Shown: positions 29,183 through 38,001 of the stretch, in pieces
Numbering within the stretch: position 1 is the stretch's first letter
Layout of the letters: each line of letters starts with the position of its first letter
Origin: Acidovorax delafieldii
GTDB lineage: Bacteria; Pseudomonadota; Gammaproteobacteria; Burkholderiales; Burkholderiaceae_C
NCBI RefSeq assembly: GCF_007993815.1
Contig: NZ_VJWE01000011.1
Span: forward strand, 434,001-498,000
DNA: 64,000 nt
Direction: 5' to 3'
Position numbers and translations under genes: made by a program
Notes under the pieces: model-generated
The model's database searches: none
Seen by the model: the letters and a program-made list of their open reading frames with translations, nothing else
What the model was told of the DNA's origin: nothing

Positions 29183-31348
29183 ATGACACCCTTGCTGCAG
29201 CAGCGCCCGCCGAGTCGTGCGTGGCTGACCTTTCTTTTGGGCGCATCTGTTCTGGCCACATCGTGCGGCAGCGGAAGCGATCCTGAGACGGCGGCGCCTC
29301 CACCCGCAGCCCAGGCTTCGCTCAGCCTGCTCGCTGGGACCACCAGCGGTTCTGGCTATTTAGATGGCCTCGCTGCGGATGCCCTGTTCGCCGGTCCTCC
29401 TGCGCTGGCGCTCTCCCCTGCGGGCGACTTGCTGATGGCAGACACAGGCAACCACGCCATCCGCAAGTTGACAGCCTCCGGCATAGTCAGCACGGTGGCG
29501 GGCGACAAGAGCCCCGAACCATCCCCTTCCATACAAGGACAATACGCAGATGGACCGGGTACTGCAGCCCGCTTTTACTATCCATCGGCGATCGTCTCGG
29601 ACGCAGCAGGCAACACCTACATAGCAGATACCGCCAACCACTTGGTGCGCAAGATCGACAACACAGGCGCAGTCTCCACCTTCGCGGGCAAGCCGGGAGT
29701 GTGCGGCAATACAGACGGTACGCCACAGAACTCGACAGTCTGCGCCCCTCAGGTTCTGAAGCTAGACATCGCCGGAAATCTCTATGTCGGCCAGGGTTCC
29801 TACACCTATCCGAAAATTCGCAGAATAACGCCCGCAGGCCTGATGAGTACGCTGGGTGCGGCATTGCCCATACCGGAGCGTTCCAGCTTCGCCGTGGATA
29901 CCTCAGGCACCATCTACGTCACGGATGGCAGTTCCATCAAGAAATACGCACCGACTGGTGAACTGACACACGTCTCCGGCGACACAGACATCCAAGGAAC
30001 AACCGATGGCGATGCAACAACGGCCCGGTTCGGCATCCTCAAGGACCTGGCAATCGATGCTGCCAACGAGCTCTACGCGCTGGATGGGCTCGGCTCCGCC
30101 ACCATTCGCCACATTGCCAAGAACGGGACAGCGTCCACCGTAGCCACCACGGCTCCTGGGGCGCTGGGCGGCACGAGCCTGGTGATTGATCGCAACGGCG
30201 ACTTCATCGCCAGCCTCTCCAACGGTCTATCCACGTGGATCCAGAAGTATCAGCGCGACGGCGCCCGCACCATCCTTGCCGGTAAGCCAACACCACCAGA
30301 TATCGAAGGCCCCCCGCCCGATGGACCAGGCGTGGATGCACGGTTCAGGGCGCCTCTGGCCCTGGCATTGGCGAAGTCCGGCTCCTTGTATGTGAGCGGC
30401 GGCTACGACGTATCGAGAATACGCATCGTCAATCCTGATGGCGTCACAAAGACCCGCGCGCTTCAATGGCCCGCACACCCAGAAGACCCCTCCTGGCGAG
30501 CCATGGCGGTGGACGGACAAGACAACATCTACGTTGCGTCGACGACCAGCAAACGAGAGTCACCCCATCTCATTTATCGGTTCAATCCCGCAGGCCAGGG
30601 CGCTGTATTGGCAGATGTGTCCACATGGATCGCCCCCTTTGTATCGGGCGGTCGGACCTATAGTTACTTTGCAGGCATCAATGGGATTGCTGCCGACGAT
30701 GCTGGCAACGTGTACGCAACTGGCGTTAATGGCGTCGTCCTCAAGATCACTGCGGCGGGCTCGGTCAGTGTGCTGGCCGGCAGCCCCGGCACTTTGGGCC
30801 ATGTAGATGGTCCGGGCGGCAACGCACGCTTTGCCATCCTGGGGAACATGGCCCTGGATCGGGGAGGAAACCTGTACGTGGTAGATGGACTCAACGACGC
30901 GTTCACTGGCATTGGCCCCACTATCCGGAAGATCACACCCGCAGGCATGGTGAGCACCGTCGCTGGTCGGGCAGACCTGCCTGCGGGCCTGGAGGATGGC
31001 CCCGCCACCAACGCACGATTTGCTGTCGCCAGTTACGGCAGCTACACGGCGGGCGGGGTCTACCTGGGCCAGGACTTCGGCTCCAGCCATGGTGAGAATG
31101 GCGCAACGGCCAGTCTTACCGTGGATGCCAGGGGCCACCTATACCTTACCGACCCCGTCAACAGTGTGATCCGCAAGATCTCTGCAGAGGGCCAGGTGAC
31201 GACCTTGGTGGGTCAAGCAGGACAAAGAGGGTTCGTGGGCGGAGATCTCCCAGGGGTGGTCCACACACCTGTGGGCATCGCGGTGCGCGACTCAAAGCTG
31301 TACTTCACCACACGGAATGCCGTGGCACAGGTGAGCCTGCCGCAGTAG
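29183..31348 (+). CDS. NHL-repeat beta-propeller protein, probably exported
   Basis: 721 residues. The N-terminus has a hydrophobic segment (WLTFLLGASVLATSC) that could be a signal peptide with a poor lipobox (ATSC). The rest is a series of NHL-type blades, each ending in a pattern like NHAIRKLTASGIVSTVAG; clear copies near residues 90-110, 150-175, 510-535, 570-600 and 655-680. Such propellers bind ligands or proteins at the cell surface; no enzyme residues are recognised. GC content is visibly below that of the neighbours, with more AT-ending codons, which suggests later acquisition. Start chosen at the ATG with GGGAGA ahead and the signal-like segment behind. Confidence 0.8.
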   Translation: MTPLLQQRPPSRAWLTFLLGASVLATSCGSGSDPETAAPPPAAQASLSLLAGTTSGSGYLDGLAADALFAGPPALALSPAGDLLMADTGNHAIRKLTASGIVSTVAGDKSPEPSPSIQGQYADGPGTAARFYYPSAIVSDAAGNTYIADTANHLVRKIDNTGAVSTFAGKPGVCGNTDGTPQNSTVCAPQVLKLDIAGNLYVGQGSYTYPKIRRITPAGLMSTLGAALPIPERSSFAVDTSGTIYVTDGSSIKKYAPTGELTHVSGDTDIQGTTDGDATTARFGILKDLAIDAANELYALDGLGSATIRHIAKNGTASTVATTAPGALGGTSLVIDRNGDFIASLSNGLSTWIQKYQRDGARTILAGKPTPPDIEGPPPDGPGVDARFRAPLALALAKSGSLYVSGGYDVSRIRIVNPDGVTKTRALQWPAHPEDPSWRAMAVDGQDNIYVASTTSKRESPHLIYRFNPAGQGAVLADVSTWIAPFVSGGRTYSYFAGINGIAADDAGNVYATGVNGVVLKITAAGSVSVLAGSPGTLGHVDGPGGNARFAILGNMALDRGGNLYVVDGLNDAFTGIGPTIRKITPAGMVSTVAGRADLPAGLEDGPATNARFAVASYGSYTAGGVYLGQDFGSSHGENGATASLTVDARGHLYLTDPVNSVIRKISAEGQVTTLVGQAGQRGFVGGDLPGVVHTPVGIAVRDSKLYFTTRNAVAQVSLPQ

Positions 31349-31507
31349 CTGCGTGCAGCCGGCTGCGACCGCCCGGTCTCAGCCACCGTCGCTGGCGCAG
31401 GCTGCGGGTTTTGGAGGACTTCGGGCAGGTGCGACCTGCGGTACGCTGGGCAGCAGCCCACGGCGCGGCGTTGAAGCCCGCCACCGAAGCCCCGAATTCC
31501 TGCACCC

Positions 31508-32440
31508 ATGCCCACCACAGCGCCCCACGATCTCCTGCCCCCTGAAATCACCGTTCTCGAACGCGGCTGGCTGTCGGCCAACAACATCCTCTTCATCGGC
31601 CAGCACGACACAGCCATCGTGGACACCGGCTATTGCAGCCATGCCGAGCAAACCGTGGAGCTGGTGCGCGATGCTCTCGCGGGCCGCAGGCTGGATCGCC
31701 TGCTCAACACCCACCTGCACAGCGACCACTGCGGCGGCAATGCCGCGCTGCAAAGGGCCTGGCCCGGCGTGCTCACGGCCATTCCACCCGGCCAGGCCGA
31801 CCATGTGCGCCAGTGGGATGCCTATGCGCTCAGCTACACCCCCACCGGGCAGGAGTGCCCACCCTTTCGGGCCGACACGCTGCTGGTGCCGGACTCGTGC
31901 GTGCTGCTGGGCGACAAGCCGTGGCAGGTGCATGCCGCGCCGGGGCACGACCCGCACTCGGTGGTGTTGTTCGAACCCCAGGGCCGAGTGCTGATCTCGG
32001 CCGATGCGCTGTGGGAGAACGGCTTTGGCGTGGTGTTCCCGGAGCTGGAGGGCGACGATGCCTTCGCCCAGGTGGGGGCCACGCTGGACCTGATTGAAAC
32101 GCTGTCGCCCCAGGTCGTGATCCCGGGCCACGGGCCGGTGTTTGCCGATGCGCCCCGCGCCATCGACGGCGCCCGTCGCCGCCTGGACGGTTTTGTGCGC
32201 AACCCGGGCAAGCACGCGCTTTATGCGGCCAAGGTGCTGCTCAAGTACAAGCTGCTCGAATGGCAGCAGATCGGGATTGCCGACCTCACGGCCTGGGCGC
32301 AGACCACGCCGTATTTCGGCATGCTGCGTGCACGGCACTTTGCCACGCAGACCGAGGCCGAATGGCTGCAGAGCCTGGCAGATGAACTGGTGCGGTCAGG
32401 CGCCGCTGCGCGCCAGGGCGAGGTGCTGCACAACGTGTGA
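31508..32440 (+). CDS. Metallo-beta-lactamase-fold hydrolase
   Basis: 310 residues. The binuclear-metal motif THLHSDHCGGN (HxHxDH) is at about residues 69-79, with later His ligands in APGHDPHSV and IPGHGP. The C-terminal third is a helical extension (LDGFVRNPGKHALYAAKVLLKYKL) seen in glyoxalase II-like hydrolases of this class. The substrate cannot be deduced. It stands alone between the NHL-repeat gene and a convergent DUF4124 gene. Confidence 0.85.
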   Translation: MPTTAPHDLLPPEITVLERGWLSANNILFIGQHDTAIVDTGYCSHAEQTVELVRDALAGRRLDRLLNTHLHSDHCGGNAALQRAWPGVLTAIPPGQADHVRQWDAYALSYTPTGQECPPFRADTLLVPDSCVLLGDKPWQVHAAPGHDPHSVVLFEPQGRVLISADALWENGFGVVFPELEGDDAFAQVGATLDLIETLSPQVVIPGHGPVFADAPRAIDGARRRLDGFVRNPGKHALYAAKVLLKYKLLEWQQIGIADLTAWAQTTPYFGMLRARHFATQTEAEWLQSLADELVRSGAAARQGEVLHNV

Positions 32441-32536
32441 GGCCTGGCGCCTCGGCATGGCTGGGTGCCAGTGCGTGCCCTGACGGAGGGACCCCACCAC
32501 TGGCGCAAAGCGCCTGGGCGGATCAGCACAACGCCC

Positions 32537-33124
32537 TCAGTGTTTGTATTGCTTGTCGCAGCCCGTCACGTGGTTCTTGCTGCTGGACATGCACTGGTAA
32601 AACGACTTCTTGTTGCCCGAGGCGCCCTGACAGTCCGACACGCTGTACTTGCCCTTGGCCTCGCGGATTTTGGGGGCGGCGGAATCAAACGCTGCCTGCG
32701 TCATGTAGCCATCGCGCACGTTCTTCTGGCCCACCTCCAGCATCAGGTCAGCTTGGTAGTGGATGTTGTCAACGGCCACGGCGCAGTTCAGGGGCACCTG
32801 CTGGCTGTCCACGGTGCCCAGCGATTTCTTGAGCCCTTCGCCAAACTCCTCCACGTCCTTGGAGACCTTTTTGGTGCCATCGGGGTTGTACTGCTGGCCC
32901 GCCTTGGCGCTGGCGCCCTTGTTGCCGGATGAGGTGCTGCCGCCACTGGTGCCGTTGTTGCTTTGCAGCTTCAGCGGCTCGGCGTCCTGTTTGGCGGGCG
33001 GGGGCTGCGAGCCATAGTGGGTCTTGCCATCGGCATCCACCCACTTGTACACGGGTTGCGCCTGAGCACCCGCGCCCCACGCCCACACTGCGACCACACA
33101 GGCCATCCATGCCAGTTTGCCCAT
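32537..33124 (-). CDS. DUF4124-domain exported protein
   Basis: 195 residues with a signal peptide (AWMACVVAVWAWGAGAQAQ) and directly after it a DUF4124 module (PVYKWVDADGKTHYGSQPP), a small domain found at the start of many periplasmic proteins of Proteobacteria. A low-complexity Ser/Gly/Asn linker follows, then a C-terminal part with three Cys (NCAVAVDN, SDCQGASG, FYQCMSSS) that may be disulfide-bonded. Function unknown. The ATG at 33124 is preferred over a GTG one codon upstream. Confidence 0.78.
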   Translation of the reverse strand: MGKLAWMACVVAVWAWGAGAQAQPVYKWVDADGKTHYGSQPPPAKQDAEPLKLQSNNGTSGGSTSSGNKGASAKAGQQYNPDGTKKVSKDVEEFGEGLKKSLGTVDSQQVPLNCAVAVDNIHYQADLMLEVGQKNVRDGYMTQAAFDSAAPKIREAKGKYSVSDCQGASGNKKSFYQCMSSSKNHVTGCDKQYKH

Positions 33125-33154
33125 CACACCCTCTCTCTTTTAATTAAAACCCAC

Positions 33155-33200
33155 TGAAGCGCCAGTTGAATATGCGCCTTCAGCTCCTCTATTGATAGCA
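33155..33200 (-). repeat. Short dispersed repeat, copy 6
   Basis: TGAAGCGCCAGTTGAATATG, GCGCC, then CAGCTCCTCTATTGATAGCA; same orientation as copy 1. It lies between the DUF4124 gene and slt. Confidence 0.65.
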
Positions 33201-33241
33201 ATCCAGATACCTCTCGCCCCCGCCTGGCGAGCAACAGGGCC

Positions 33242-35227
33242 TCAGGGCAAGTCCTTGTTCACCTCGGGCAGGTTCGCGTCGCGGGGGCCAATGGTGCCCA
33301 GGCGGCTCTTGAGCGACTGGGGCAGGCCGGTGAGGATGGCTGCGTAATTGGTGGTGTTGGAGAGCACCTTCTTCACGTAGTCGCGCGTCTCGGCAAAGGG
33401 CACGTTCTCGGCCCAGATGGCGGCGTCCAGCACCGGGCCGTTGCGCCAGCTGCGCGGGCGGCCGGGGCCCGCGTTGTAGGCGGCCGCAGCCATGGGCATG
33501 GAGCCCGCAAAGTCGTCCAGTGCCAGCTTGAGGTAGGCCGTGCCGATGGTGATGTTGGTGTCGCGGTCGGTGATCTGGTCGGGCGTGAAGTTGGTGAGGC
33601 CAATCTTCTTGGCCGTCCAGCGGGCCGTGGCGGGCATCACCTGCATGAGGCCCGAGGCACCGACATGCGAGCGGGCATCCATCACAAAACGGCTTTCCTG
33701 GCGGATCAGGCCGTACACATAGGCCGGGTCGATGCCGATGCCTTGGGCACGCTCCACCACGGTGCTGCGAAACGGCATGGGAAAGCGCTGCGTGACGTCC
33801 ACCACGCCCTTGGTGCGTTCGCTGGTGTTGATGCAGCGGTCCCACACCTCGCGCTGGCAGGCGAAGTCGGCGGCGGCCAGCAGTTCGCGGTCGGGCATGC
33901 CGCCGCTCTGGTGCAGGTTGGTGGTGTAGTTCCACTCGCGCACGCCTTCGCTGCGCAGGCCCAGCAGGATGGCGTACAGGGCGCGGTTGAGCCCCGGGTT
34001 GGCGCGGGCGGCAGCCTTTTCTTCGGCGGTGAGGGGCGCGGGAGCGGGGGGTGTGGTGATGCGCTGGCCCAGCTCTTCGAGCGCCAGCTGCTCATAGAAG
34101 CCGCGCGTTCCGGCAATGCCTTCGAGCAGTTGCCGGGCTTCGGCGCGTTCGGCATCGCTCACGCGGCCCGCCAGCAGCGAGCGCGCCTTCCAGTACACCC
34201 AGGTGCTGTCCTGGCGGCCTTCAGGGCCCATGGCATCCACCGCCTTGCCCACGGCCTTCCACTGGCCGGCGCGCAAGGCGGCACGCACCTTCCAGCCCAG
34301 CAGGTCGTCGTTGAGGTCGCTGTCCTTGGTCACATTGGCGAAGTAGCCGTGGGCGTTGCTGGCCAGCTTCTGCGCAGCGGTCTTGCCGATCACGCCCCAG
34401 GCCCAGTTGCGCTCTTCGGCCGAGAGGTGCACGCCCCATTTGTTCTCCAGCTGATAGGCCGCGCCGTCCGGGTCGCTGGTGGCCAGCTTCAACAGGGCGA
34501 GCAGCACCAACTCTTGCCGGGCCTTGCCGGCCGCCGTGGCGCGCGAGAGCAGGTATTTGCTGGGCGCATCGAGCACATCCTTGAGCTGCGGTAGCGATTC
34601 GGGCGAAACGATCTCGACCGCCGAGCGCACCACGCGGGGGCGGTTGGCCTCCACGCCCAGGCGGGCCTTGCGCCACACGTCCAGGGCCGAGAGCTTCTTG
34701 TAACCATACAGCTCGCGCGCGGCGTGGGTGCAGCCATCGTCGGCGTCGCGGATCGCATACCAGTTGCTGCGCACGTCCTCGGCCACGGTGGCCAGTGCCG
34801 TGCCCTTGATCTGGTCGATCAGCAGCGCGTAGCAGCGCACCTCGCGGTCGTCCGACATACGGTAGCTGGGGTGCTGCTCGGCAAACTGGCCCCAGTCGCG
34901 CCGCTGGCCCAGCAGCAGCAGCCAGTCGTTGCGCAGGCGGTCTTCCTGGTAGGTGCCGGCGTAGCGCTGCATGAACGACTGAATCTCCTGTGGCGAGGCC
35001 TCGCCCAGACGCACGCGCAACTCCCAGTAGGCGGCCCAAGGCTCCAGCGCATGGCCGCGTGCCGCAGGCAGCAGCTGCGCGAGCTTGTTGCGGTCGCCCT
35101 TGCGGAACGCCTGCTGCATCTCCAGCAGGGTATCGTCACCACGGTTTTGCGCCATGACAAGGGGCGCGGTGGCGGCCAGCAGGGTGGCGGCCACAAGGGG
35201 TGTCAGAATCGCTCTGAGAAATTGCAT
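33242..35227 (-). CDS. slt: Soluble lytic murein transglycosylase
   Basis: Periplasmic enzyme cleaving peptidoglycan glycan strands to 1,6-anhydro products. 661 residues: signal peptide (residues 1-27, VMAQ), a long superhelical all-alpha U/L-domain region, and a C-terminal SLT catalytic domain with the catalytic Glu in GLIRQESRF, then GASGLMQVMPATA and AAYNAGPGR. Start at MQFLRAILTP, directly before the signal peptide. Divergent from the folate gene with only 14 nt between start codons, so the two promoters must overlap the genes. Confidence 0.93.
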   Translation of the reverse strand: MQFLRAILTPLVAATLLAATAPLVMAQNRGDDTLLEMQQAFRKGDRNKLAQLLPAARGHALEPWAAYWELRVRLGEASPQEIQSFMQRYAGTYQEDRLRNDWLLLLGQRRDWGQFAEQHPSYRMSDDREVRCYALLIDQIKGTALATVAEDVRSNWYAIRDADDGCTHAARELYGYKKLSALDVWRKARLGVEANRPRVVRSAVEIVSPESLPQLKDVLDAPSKYLLSRATAAGKARQELVLLALLKLATSDPDGAAYQLENKWGVHLSAEERNWAWGVIGKTAAQKLASNAHGYFANVTKDSDLNDDLLGWKVRAALRAGQWKAVGKAVDAMGPEGRQDSTWVYWKARSLLAGRVSDAERAEARQLLEGIAGTRGFYEQLALEELGQRITTPPAPAPLTAEEKAAARANPGLNRALYAILLGLRSEGVREWNYTTNLHQSGGMPDRELLAAADFACQREVWDRCINTSERTKGVVDVTQRFPMPFRSTVVERAQGIGIDPAYVYGLIRQESRFVMDARSHVGASGLMQVMPATARWTAKKIGLTNFTPDQITDRDTNITIGTAYLKLALDDFAGSMPMAAAAYNAGPGRPRSWRNGPVLDAAIWAENVPFAETRDYVKKVLSNTTNYAAILTGLPQSLKSRLGTIGPRDANLPEVNKDLP

Positions 35228-35241
35228 GGGGGAATTATCTG

Positions 35242-35814
35242 ATGGACAAAGCAGCCCTTCGGCGCACATTGATAGAAGAACGCCTCAACCTGCCCGACCG
35301 CCTACAGCGGGCCGACCTGTTACAGCAGGTGATGCGCATCTGGCTGGTGAACCGGCCGGACACGGTGATCGGCGCCTACTGGCCCATCAAGGGCGAGTTC
35401 GACCCCCTGCCCGCCCTGCACCGCTGGAAGGAAGACGGCGAGCTGCTGGACGAACCCCTGCGCCGCCGCATCGGCCTGCCGGTGGTCAACAAGCAGCACA
35501 AGACCCTCACCTTCCACGCGTGGTACCCCGGCTGCCCCATGGAAGAAGACGCCTACGGCATCCCCAAGCCCAAGGACACCGAGGTCATCGTACCCACGCT
35601 GCTGTTTGTGCCCTGTGTGGGCTACGCCGCCGGAGGCTACCGGCTGGGCTACGGCGGCGGCTTTTACGACCGCACGCTGGCAACGCTGCAGCCCAAGCCC
35701 TTCACGGTGGGCCTGGGCTTTACCAACGGCTACCTGGACGAGTTCGAGCCCGAAGAGTTCGACCTGCCACTCGATGCCATCCTGAACGACAACGGCGTGG
35801 TCTGGCCGGTCTGA
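35242..35814 (+). CDS. ygfA: 5-formyltetrahydrofolate cyclo-ligase
   Basis: ATP-dependent conversion of 5-formyl-THF to 5,10-methenyl-THF. 190 residues with MDKAALRRTLIEER at the start, the IGAYWPIKGEFDP block and the family signature GYRLGYGGGFYDRTLA near residue 135. Cytoplasmic. Divergent from slt. A GGGCGACC/GGTCGCCC hairpin (35830-35853) lies 16 nt after the stop but lacks a T-run. Confidence 0.92.
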   Translation: MDKAALRRTLIEERLNLPDRLQRADLLQQVMRIWLVNRPDTVIGAYWPIKGEFDPLPALHRWKEDGELLDEPLRRRIGLPVVNKQHKTLTFHAWYPGCPMEEDAYGIPKPKDTEVIVPTLLFVPCVGYAAGGYRLGYGGGFYDRTLATLQPKPFTVGLGFTNGYLDEFEPEEFDLPLDAILNDNGVVWPV

Positions 35815-35984
35815 CCCTTCGGAGCCTGTGGGCGACCGCGCAGCAGGTCGCCCCCGGGCACTTGCCGGTCGGCACGAAGGCCTGTGATGCCTGCCGCGCA
35901 TCATTCGGACCGGTTTTTCGCATCGCTCGTACGCGCTGCAGCGGCTAGCATGGCGGGCTGACCTCTTCACTTCAGGTGCCCACC

Positions 35985-36677
35985 ATGCTCAAGCTCTATA
36001 TCGGCAACAAGAACTACTCGTCCTGGTCCATGCGCCCCTGGGTGCTGCTCAAGCAGGCGGGCATCGTCTTTGAAGAAGTGCGCGTGCGCTTTGACAGCTT
36101 TGACGCGCAATCGGAGTTCAAGCGCACCATCGGCGCCGTGAGCCCGACTGCCAAGGTGCCCGTGCTGGTCGACGGCGACCTGGTGGTGTGGGACACGCTG
36201 GCGATTGCCGAATACGTGGCCGAAACCTATCCCGACAAAAAGCTCTGGCCCACAGACACCAAGGCCCGCGCACGCGCCCGCAGCGTCTGCGCCGAGATGC
36301 ACAGCGGTTTCACCGCCCTGCGCAGCCACTGCCCCATGAACATCGAAGCGAACCTTGCCGACACCGGCGCCCTGATCTGGCGCGACCAGGCCGGCGTGCG
36401 CGCCGACGTGCAGCGCCTGGTGGAGATGTGGGGTGCGCTGCTGCAAGAGCATGGCGGCCCCCTGCTGTTTGGTGAATTCACCGTGGCCGACGCCTACTTT
36501 TCCCCCGTCTGCATGCGCCTGCATACCTACGCCCTGCCCGTGCCTGCGACCATCCAGGCCTATGTGGATCGCGTGCGCACCCTGCCCGGCGTGCAGGCCT
36601 GGATCGACGAGGCACTGGCCGAGAAGGACTTCCTGGACTTCGAAGAGCCCTACCGCCTGCGCCATACCGAAAGCTGA
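35985..36677 (+). CDS. Glutathione S-transferase family protein
   Basis: 230 residues: an N-terminal thioredoxin-fold GST domain (KLYIGNKNYSSWSMRPWVLL, with the likely catalytic Ser in the YSSWS stretch, and the cis-Pro block AKVPVLVDGDLVVWDTLAI) and a C-terminal helical domain (FTVADAYFSPVCMRL). Close to the GstA-like / maleylacetoacetate isomerase-like bacterial group. Substrate unknown. A GTG 9 nt upstream is an alternative start. The NIPSNAP gene follows 8 nt later, so the two form an operon. Confidence 0.88.
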   Translation: MLKLYIGNKNYSSWSMRPWVLLKQAGIVFEEVRVRFDSFDAQSEFKRTIGAVSPTAKVPVLVDGDLVVWDTLAIAEYVAETYPDKKLWPTDTKARARARSVCAEMHSGFTALRSHCPMNIEANLADTGALIWRDQAGVRADVQRLVEMWGALLQEHGGPLLFGEFTVADAYFSPVCMRLHTYALPVPATIQAYVDRVRTLPGVQAWIDEALAEKDFLDFEEPYRLRHTES

Positions 36678-36685
36678 GCACTACC

Positions 36686-36994
36686 ATGGCCGTCACCATC
36701 TACCTGCGCTATGTGCTCAACACCAGCAAGCTGAAAGAGTTTGAGCACTACGGAAAACTGTGGATTCCGCTGGTCGAGAAGTTCGGCGGCCAGCACCACG
36801 GCTACTTTATGCCCAGCGAGGGCGCCAACAACATTGCGCTGGCGCTGTTCACGTTCGAGAGCCTCGCAGCCTACGAGCGCTACCGCGAGGCGTCGATGCA
36901 GGATGCGGACTGCCAAGCGGCTTTCCGCTATGCCGAAGAGACGGGGTGCATCGTGAGTTATGAGCGGAGTTTTTTCCGCCCCGTGTTCAAGTGA
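36686..36994 (+). CDS. NIPSNAP-family protein
   Basis: 102 residues, dimeric alpha+beta-barrel fold expected. Typical features are the N-terminal IYLRYVLNTSKLKEFEHYGKLW, GGQHHGYFMPSEGANNIALALF and FESLAAYERYR. The role of bacterial NIPSNAP proteins is unknown. It is 8 nt behind the glutathione transferase gene, which points to a shared detoxification-type role, but this is inference. Confidence 0.83.
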   Translation: MAVTIYLRYVLNTSKLKEFEHYGKLWIPLVEKFGGQHHGYFMPSEGANNIALALFTFESLAAYERYREASMQDADCQAAFRYAEETGCIVSYERSFFRPVFK

Positions 36995-37036
36995 GAGTTC
37001 AGGGCCAATCGATCGGGAGCCCAGCGCGCGCCCCGG

Positions 37037-37498
37037 CTATTCGCGCTGGATCAGCTTCCCCTCTTTGTCGTACTCGTTAGCCCAGCCAATGTGTATCGCT
37101 ATCTGGCCCAACCCCACCAGCGCAACAATGGCCGCCATCACCAACACAAATGCCCGGCCGCTGTAAATGTCATCGTAGGGGTGAATGACTCTTTCCTTGT
37201 CAGCGATTTGGAGAACGCGCGCGCCATCGTGCCACACGGTGAGCTGCGCTTGACGCGCCTCCATTCGAACCAAGTGTTCTATAGGGCATCCCCCCGATTT
37301 GTGTCCACGCGAGCAGGACACCTGCGCGCCCGACGCTGTCCGAAAGACGGCCTCGCGCGCCACCGGCCCCGGGTGCTTTACTTCGACAGTGGCACTCTCC
37401 ACCGTCAGTGTTTCAAGCGGGGTAGCGTACGGCCATAGAGCCATTCCCGTCAGCAAAGCCGCCAAGGCAAAAGTAGACACCGTCACACGTTTTTTCAT
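37037..37498 (-). CDS. Hypothetical membrane protein
   Basis: 153 residues, not recognised. A hydrophobic segment at about residues 7-25 and another at about 118-138 (FVLVMAAIVALVGLGQIAIHI) suggest two membrane helices with a roughly 90-residue soluble domain between them, probably periplasmic. That domain has two Cys in VSCSRGHKSGGCPIEHL that could bind metal or pair. The last 15 residues are charged. AT content is a little higher than in neighbours. It is 8 nt from the next minus-strand gene upstream, so probably co-transcribed with it. Confidence 0.6.
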   Translation of the reverse strand: MKKRVTVSTFALAALLTGMALWPYATPLETLTVESATVEVKHPGPVAREAVFRTASGAQVSCSRGHKSGGCPIEHLVRMEARQAQLTVWHDGARVLQIADKERVIHPYDDIYSGRAFVLVMAAIVALVGLGQIAIHIGWANEYDKEGKLIQRE

Positions 37499-37506
37499 CG
37501 CCCGCT

Positions 37507-37962
37507 CTACCTAAACTGCTTGCGTAAGAACGCCTTGTGCCGCGCGATGTGGGCCAACTGGGCGGGGGCGATGGTGCCGCCCAGGTCTTCGTCCTCGGTG
37601 TTGAGCACCTGGTTCGCGTAGGCCATGGCGCGGGCCACCACCTCTTCCTCGCTCACGCCCTGGGTGGATGCAAGGTCCATCGCCACGCGGCGCATGGCGC
37701 GCTGCGACAGCATCCACATCGCGCCGAACGAATCCCATGCGGCCGCCACCTCCTTGAACTTGTCGTGTTCAGCCAGGATGTCGTTGAGCGGCTTGGCCAG
37801 GATCTCCTGCAGGGCCTCCACCTGGGCCTTCAGGGCCTCGAACTGCGCCTCGCGCTGCAGTGCCTCGGCGGCCGCATTGGCAGCGGCGTCTGGCGCCTGG
37901 GGCACGGGCACGCTGCCGTCGGGGTTGAGCTTGGCAATGGTGAGGTCGGACGATAGGGACAT
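37507..37962 (-). CDS. Conserved hypothetical cytoplasmic protein
   Basis: 151 residues. Starts at MSLSSDLTIAKLNPDG; an in-frame extension to 38154 reads antisense to cca and is rejected. An Ala/Pro-rich stretch leads into a probable coiled coil (residues about 35-65, AAEALQREAQFEALKAQVEALQ), followed by a helical domain with AAAWDSFGAMWMLSQRAMRR and a basic C-terminus. No signal peptide, no known motif. Divergent from cca, 39 nt away. Function unknown. Confidence 0.65.
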   Translation of the reverse strand: MSLSSDLTIAKLNPDGSVPVPQAPDAAANAAAEALQREAQFEALKAQVEALQEILAKPLNDILAEHDKFKEVAAAWDSFGAMWMLSQRAMRRVAMDLASTQGVSEEEVVARAMAYANQVLNTEDEDLGGTIAPAQLAHIARHKAFLRKQFR

Positions 37963-38001
37963 GGTGGCGGGACTATACGACCCTCGTCCTAAACTACGCC
38001 G

